Source: Candidatus Poribacteria bacterium (GTDB taxonomy: Bacteria > Poribacteria > WGA-4E > WGA-3G). From it: DNA of 32,473 bases. The first letter of the stretch is position 1, and each line of letters begins with the position of its first letter. Where the stretch lies: the NCBI GenBank assembly GCA_022827885.1, contig JAJEIP010000122.1, forward strand, positions 1 to 32,473, read 5' to 3'. The notes under the pieces were generated by a model. It was not told the origin of the DNA. It did not search any database and saw nothing but the letters and a program-made list of their open reading frames with translations. Shown piece by piece: positions 31,233 through 32,473 of the stretch. Both the position numbers and the translations under genes were made by a program.

Positions 31233-32473
31233 ATGCCTAAAAATTTCTGCCTCCTTACCACACTAATGATGACTGCACTTTTCATATTCGGCTGTGGTCA
31301 GCAAGAGAAAGCTGAGATGGCGCATAATATGAGTGAAAAGCGTGAAACAACAGCAGCTGACACGTCAGGCATCGATGAACACGCCGATCATGCATCAACT
31401 GAAAATCATGAAACGATGTCGGAGGACACATCAGGCATTGATAAACATACCGACCAGACACCAATGGTAGCCATCTCAGATGAAGCAAAAACGATCCGTT
31501 ACTGGACGTGTGTTATGCACCCGACGGTCAAAATGCCAGAACCAGGCAGTTGCCCAGTTTGTAAGATGGACCTAATCCCTATTTACGAAGGTTCGGGACT
31601 GGAACTCACTGAGCAGCAGAAGGCACTGATTCCAGTGCGCACGGAGCCTGTTGTTTTCCGCCAAGTTTCGCGTGAAATCCGAACCGTCGGTGTTCTGGAT
31701 TATAATGAGACCCGTATGGCGTATGCTTCAACACGAATTTCAGGGTGGATTGAGGACTTACACATTGATTTCACGGGTATTAAAGTGCGTGAAGGCGATG
31801 AACTGCTGGCGATCTACAGCCCGGAATTGGTCACGGCACAAGAGGAGTATTTGACAGCACTTAAAAGCGTTGAGGAGCTTCAAAACACGGAATACGCCGA
31901 ACTGCGAAGATCGGTTGAACAGACCCTTACTGCTGCAAAATCCAAACTTGAATTGTATGGATTGACCTTAAGTCAGATTGAGGATATTCGCAACCGTGGA
32001 GAGGTCAGTACGACCTTACCGCTCTTCGCACCGAGGGCTGGAACTGTCGTTCACATGAACGTCACGCAAGGGCAACATGTGAACAAAGGTATGAATCTTT
32101 ACCATATTGCTGACCTCGATAGTTTATGGATTATGGCGGACGTTTACGAATATGAACTGCCGTGGATTTACATGGGACAGGCGGTTGAGATTACAACACA
32201 ATCGATGCCTGGGGTGGCGTTTTCTGGCAAAGTCACCTATATATATCCGTTCTTTGACACACAAACGCGGACGCAGAAAGTGCAAATAGAAGTCCCCAAT
32301 CCGACCGGACGGCTCCGCCCAGGGATGTATGTGACCCTTGAAATAAAACCGACGCTTGCAGAAATCTATACCCAAGGTGCCATCTCAAAAGCCCCGTATG
32401 CGTGCCCAATGCATCCATGGGTTACGTCTGAACATCCCACTGAATGTGAGATATGTGGCATGGATCTGGAACC
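31233..32473 (+). CDS. RND efflux adaptor with heavy-metal-binding domains, CusB-like (partial)
   Basis: 413 codons visible, open at the right edge; GGAG lies 8 nt before the ATG. Lipoprotein signal with lipobox IFGC (C21). A linker with two copies of DTSGIDxHxD (43-52, 65-74) leads to a heavy-metal-binding domain (about 90-116): C93, M95, H96, then C107, C110 and M112. Next come the adaptor parts: IRTVGVLDYNETRMAYASTR and IEDLHIDFTGIKVREGDELL, a helical hairpin (about 205-265), FAPRAGTVVHMNVTQGQHV, and a membrane-proximal segment ending RLRPGMYVTLEIK. A second metal-binding domain starts at 388 (YACPMHP, then ECEICGMDLE) and is cut by the edge. CusB-like adaptors hand Cu(I)/Ag(I) to the RND pump; the pump gene should lie to the right. 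Confidence 0.93.
   Translation, partial: MPKNFCLLTTLMMTALFIFGCGQQEKAEMAHNMSEKRETTAADTSGIDEHADHASTENHETMSEDTSGIDKHTDQTPMVAISDEAKTIRYWTCVMHPTVKMPEPGSCPVCKMDLIPIYEGSGLELTEQQKALIPVRTEPVVFRQVSREIRTVGVLDYNETRMAYASTRISGWIEDLHIDFTGIKVREGDELLAIYSPELVTAQEEYLTALKSVEELQNTEYAELRRSVEQTLTAAKSKLELYGLTLSQIEDIRNRGEVSTTLPLFAPRAGTVVHMNVTQGQHVNKGMNLYHIADLDSLWIMADVYEYELPWIYMGQAVEITTQSMPGVAFSGKVTYIYPFFDTQTRTQKVQIEVPNPTGRLRPGMYVTLEIKPTLAEIYTQGAISKAPYACPMHPWVTSEHPTECEICGMDLE

Overview
The window looks like a chromosomal segment from an uncultured bacterium, most plausibly a member or relative of Candidatus Poribacteria or another PVC/FCB-adjacent lineage. This is inference. It rests on the mix of a small bacterial-microcompartment (BMC) locus, a lipoprotein serpin, an enolase-superfamily enzyme, signal peptides and TolC-type outer-membrane proteins (a diderm envelope), and dispersed hairpin repeats. 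No rRNA or tRNA gene was seen, so the assignment cannot be anchored.

Layout. (1) 1-9909, nearly all on the minus strand: a truncated lipoprotein, a DUF5683-like membrane protein, a Ser/Arg-rich exported protein with internal tandem repeats, a three-gene BMC cluster (BMC-H shell protein, PduL-type phosphotransacylase, flavoprotein-like protein), a TPR protein, a secreted metallophosphoesterase, a gluzincin-type peptidase, a lipoprotein serpin and a Tat-exported MsrP-type molybdoenzyme. (2) 10440-12955: a polysaccharide deacetylase behind a consensus sigma-70 promoter, a small membrane protein of unknown function, and a mandelate-racemase/muconate-lactonizing enzyme. (3) 12956-25060: an accessory, defence-island-like region. 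It begins with a hairpin-pair repeat, an orphan gene tail with a strong terminator, and a decayed IS3-family element. It then holds a stand-alone PD-(D/E)xK protein, an HD dNTPase plus YwgA-like winged-helix pair, a terminase-like remnant, an unrecognised overlapping two-gene module with its own promoter and palindromes, a second IS3-family fragment, a DUF262/HNH protein, a small unknown gene, a DNA methyltransferase fused to an HNH domain with a foreign C-terminal remnant behind it, and a three-gene operon ending in a membrane-anchored PD-(D/E)xK protein. (4) 25059-25590: a second copy of the hairpin-pair repeat, then a chain of stable stem-loops that looks like a structured RNA, possibly an orphan IS200/IS605-type end. 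(5) 25688-32473, plus strand: a copper/heavy-metal efflux locus. It holds a Cys-rich exported protein, an outer-membrane barrel with an in-frame TGA in a CPAx motif, a His-rich YHS/TRASH protein, two consecutive TolC-like proteins, and the start of a CusB-like adaptor with two heavy-metal-binding domains.

How the genes fit together. The BMC trio would supply shell and acyl-phosphate chemistry for a compartment whose signature enzyme is not in this window. Region 3 gathers several different nuclease, methylase and nucleotidase types between IS remnants, as in an anti-phage island. Region 5 reads as one transcription unit for sensing, handling and exporting Cu/Ag-type ions across both membranes. 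The best candidates for something undescribed are the overlapping gene pair at 17443-19300, the structured RNA at 25389-25590, the in-frame TGA at 26481, and the membrane-tethered nuclease operon at 23590-24908.
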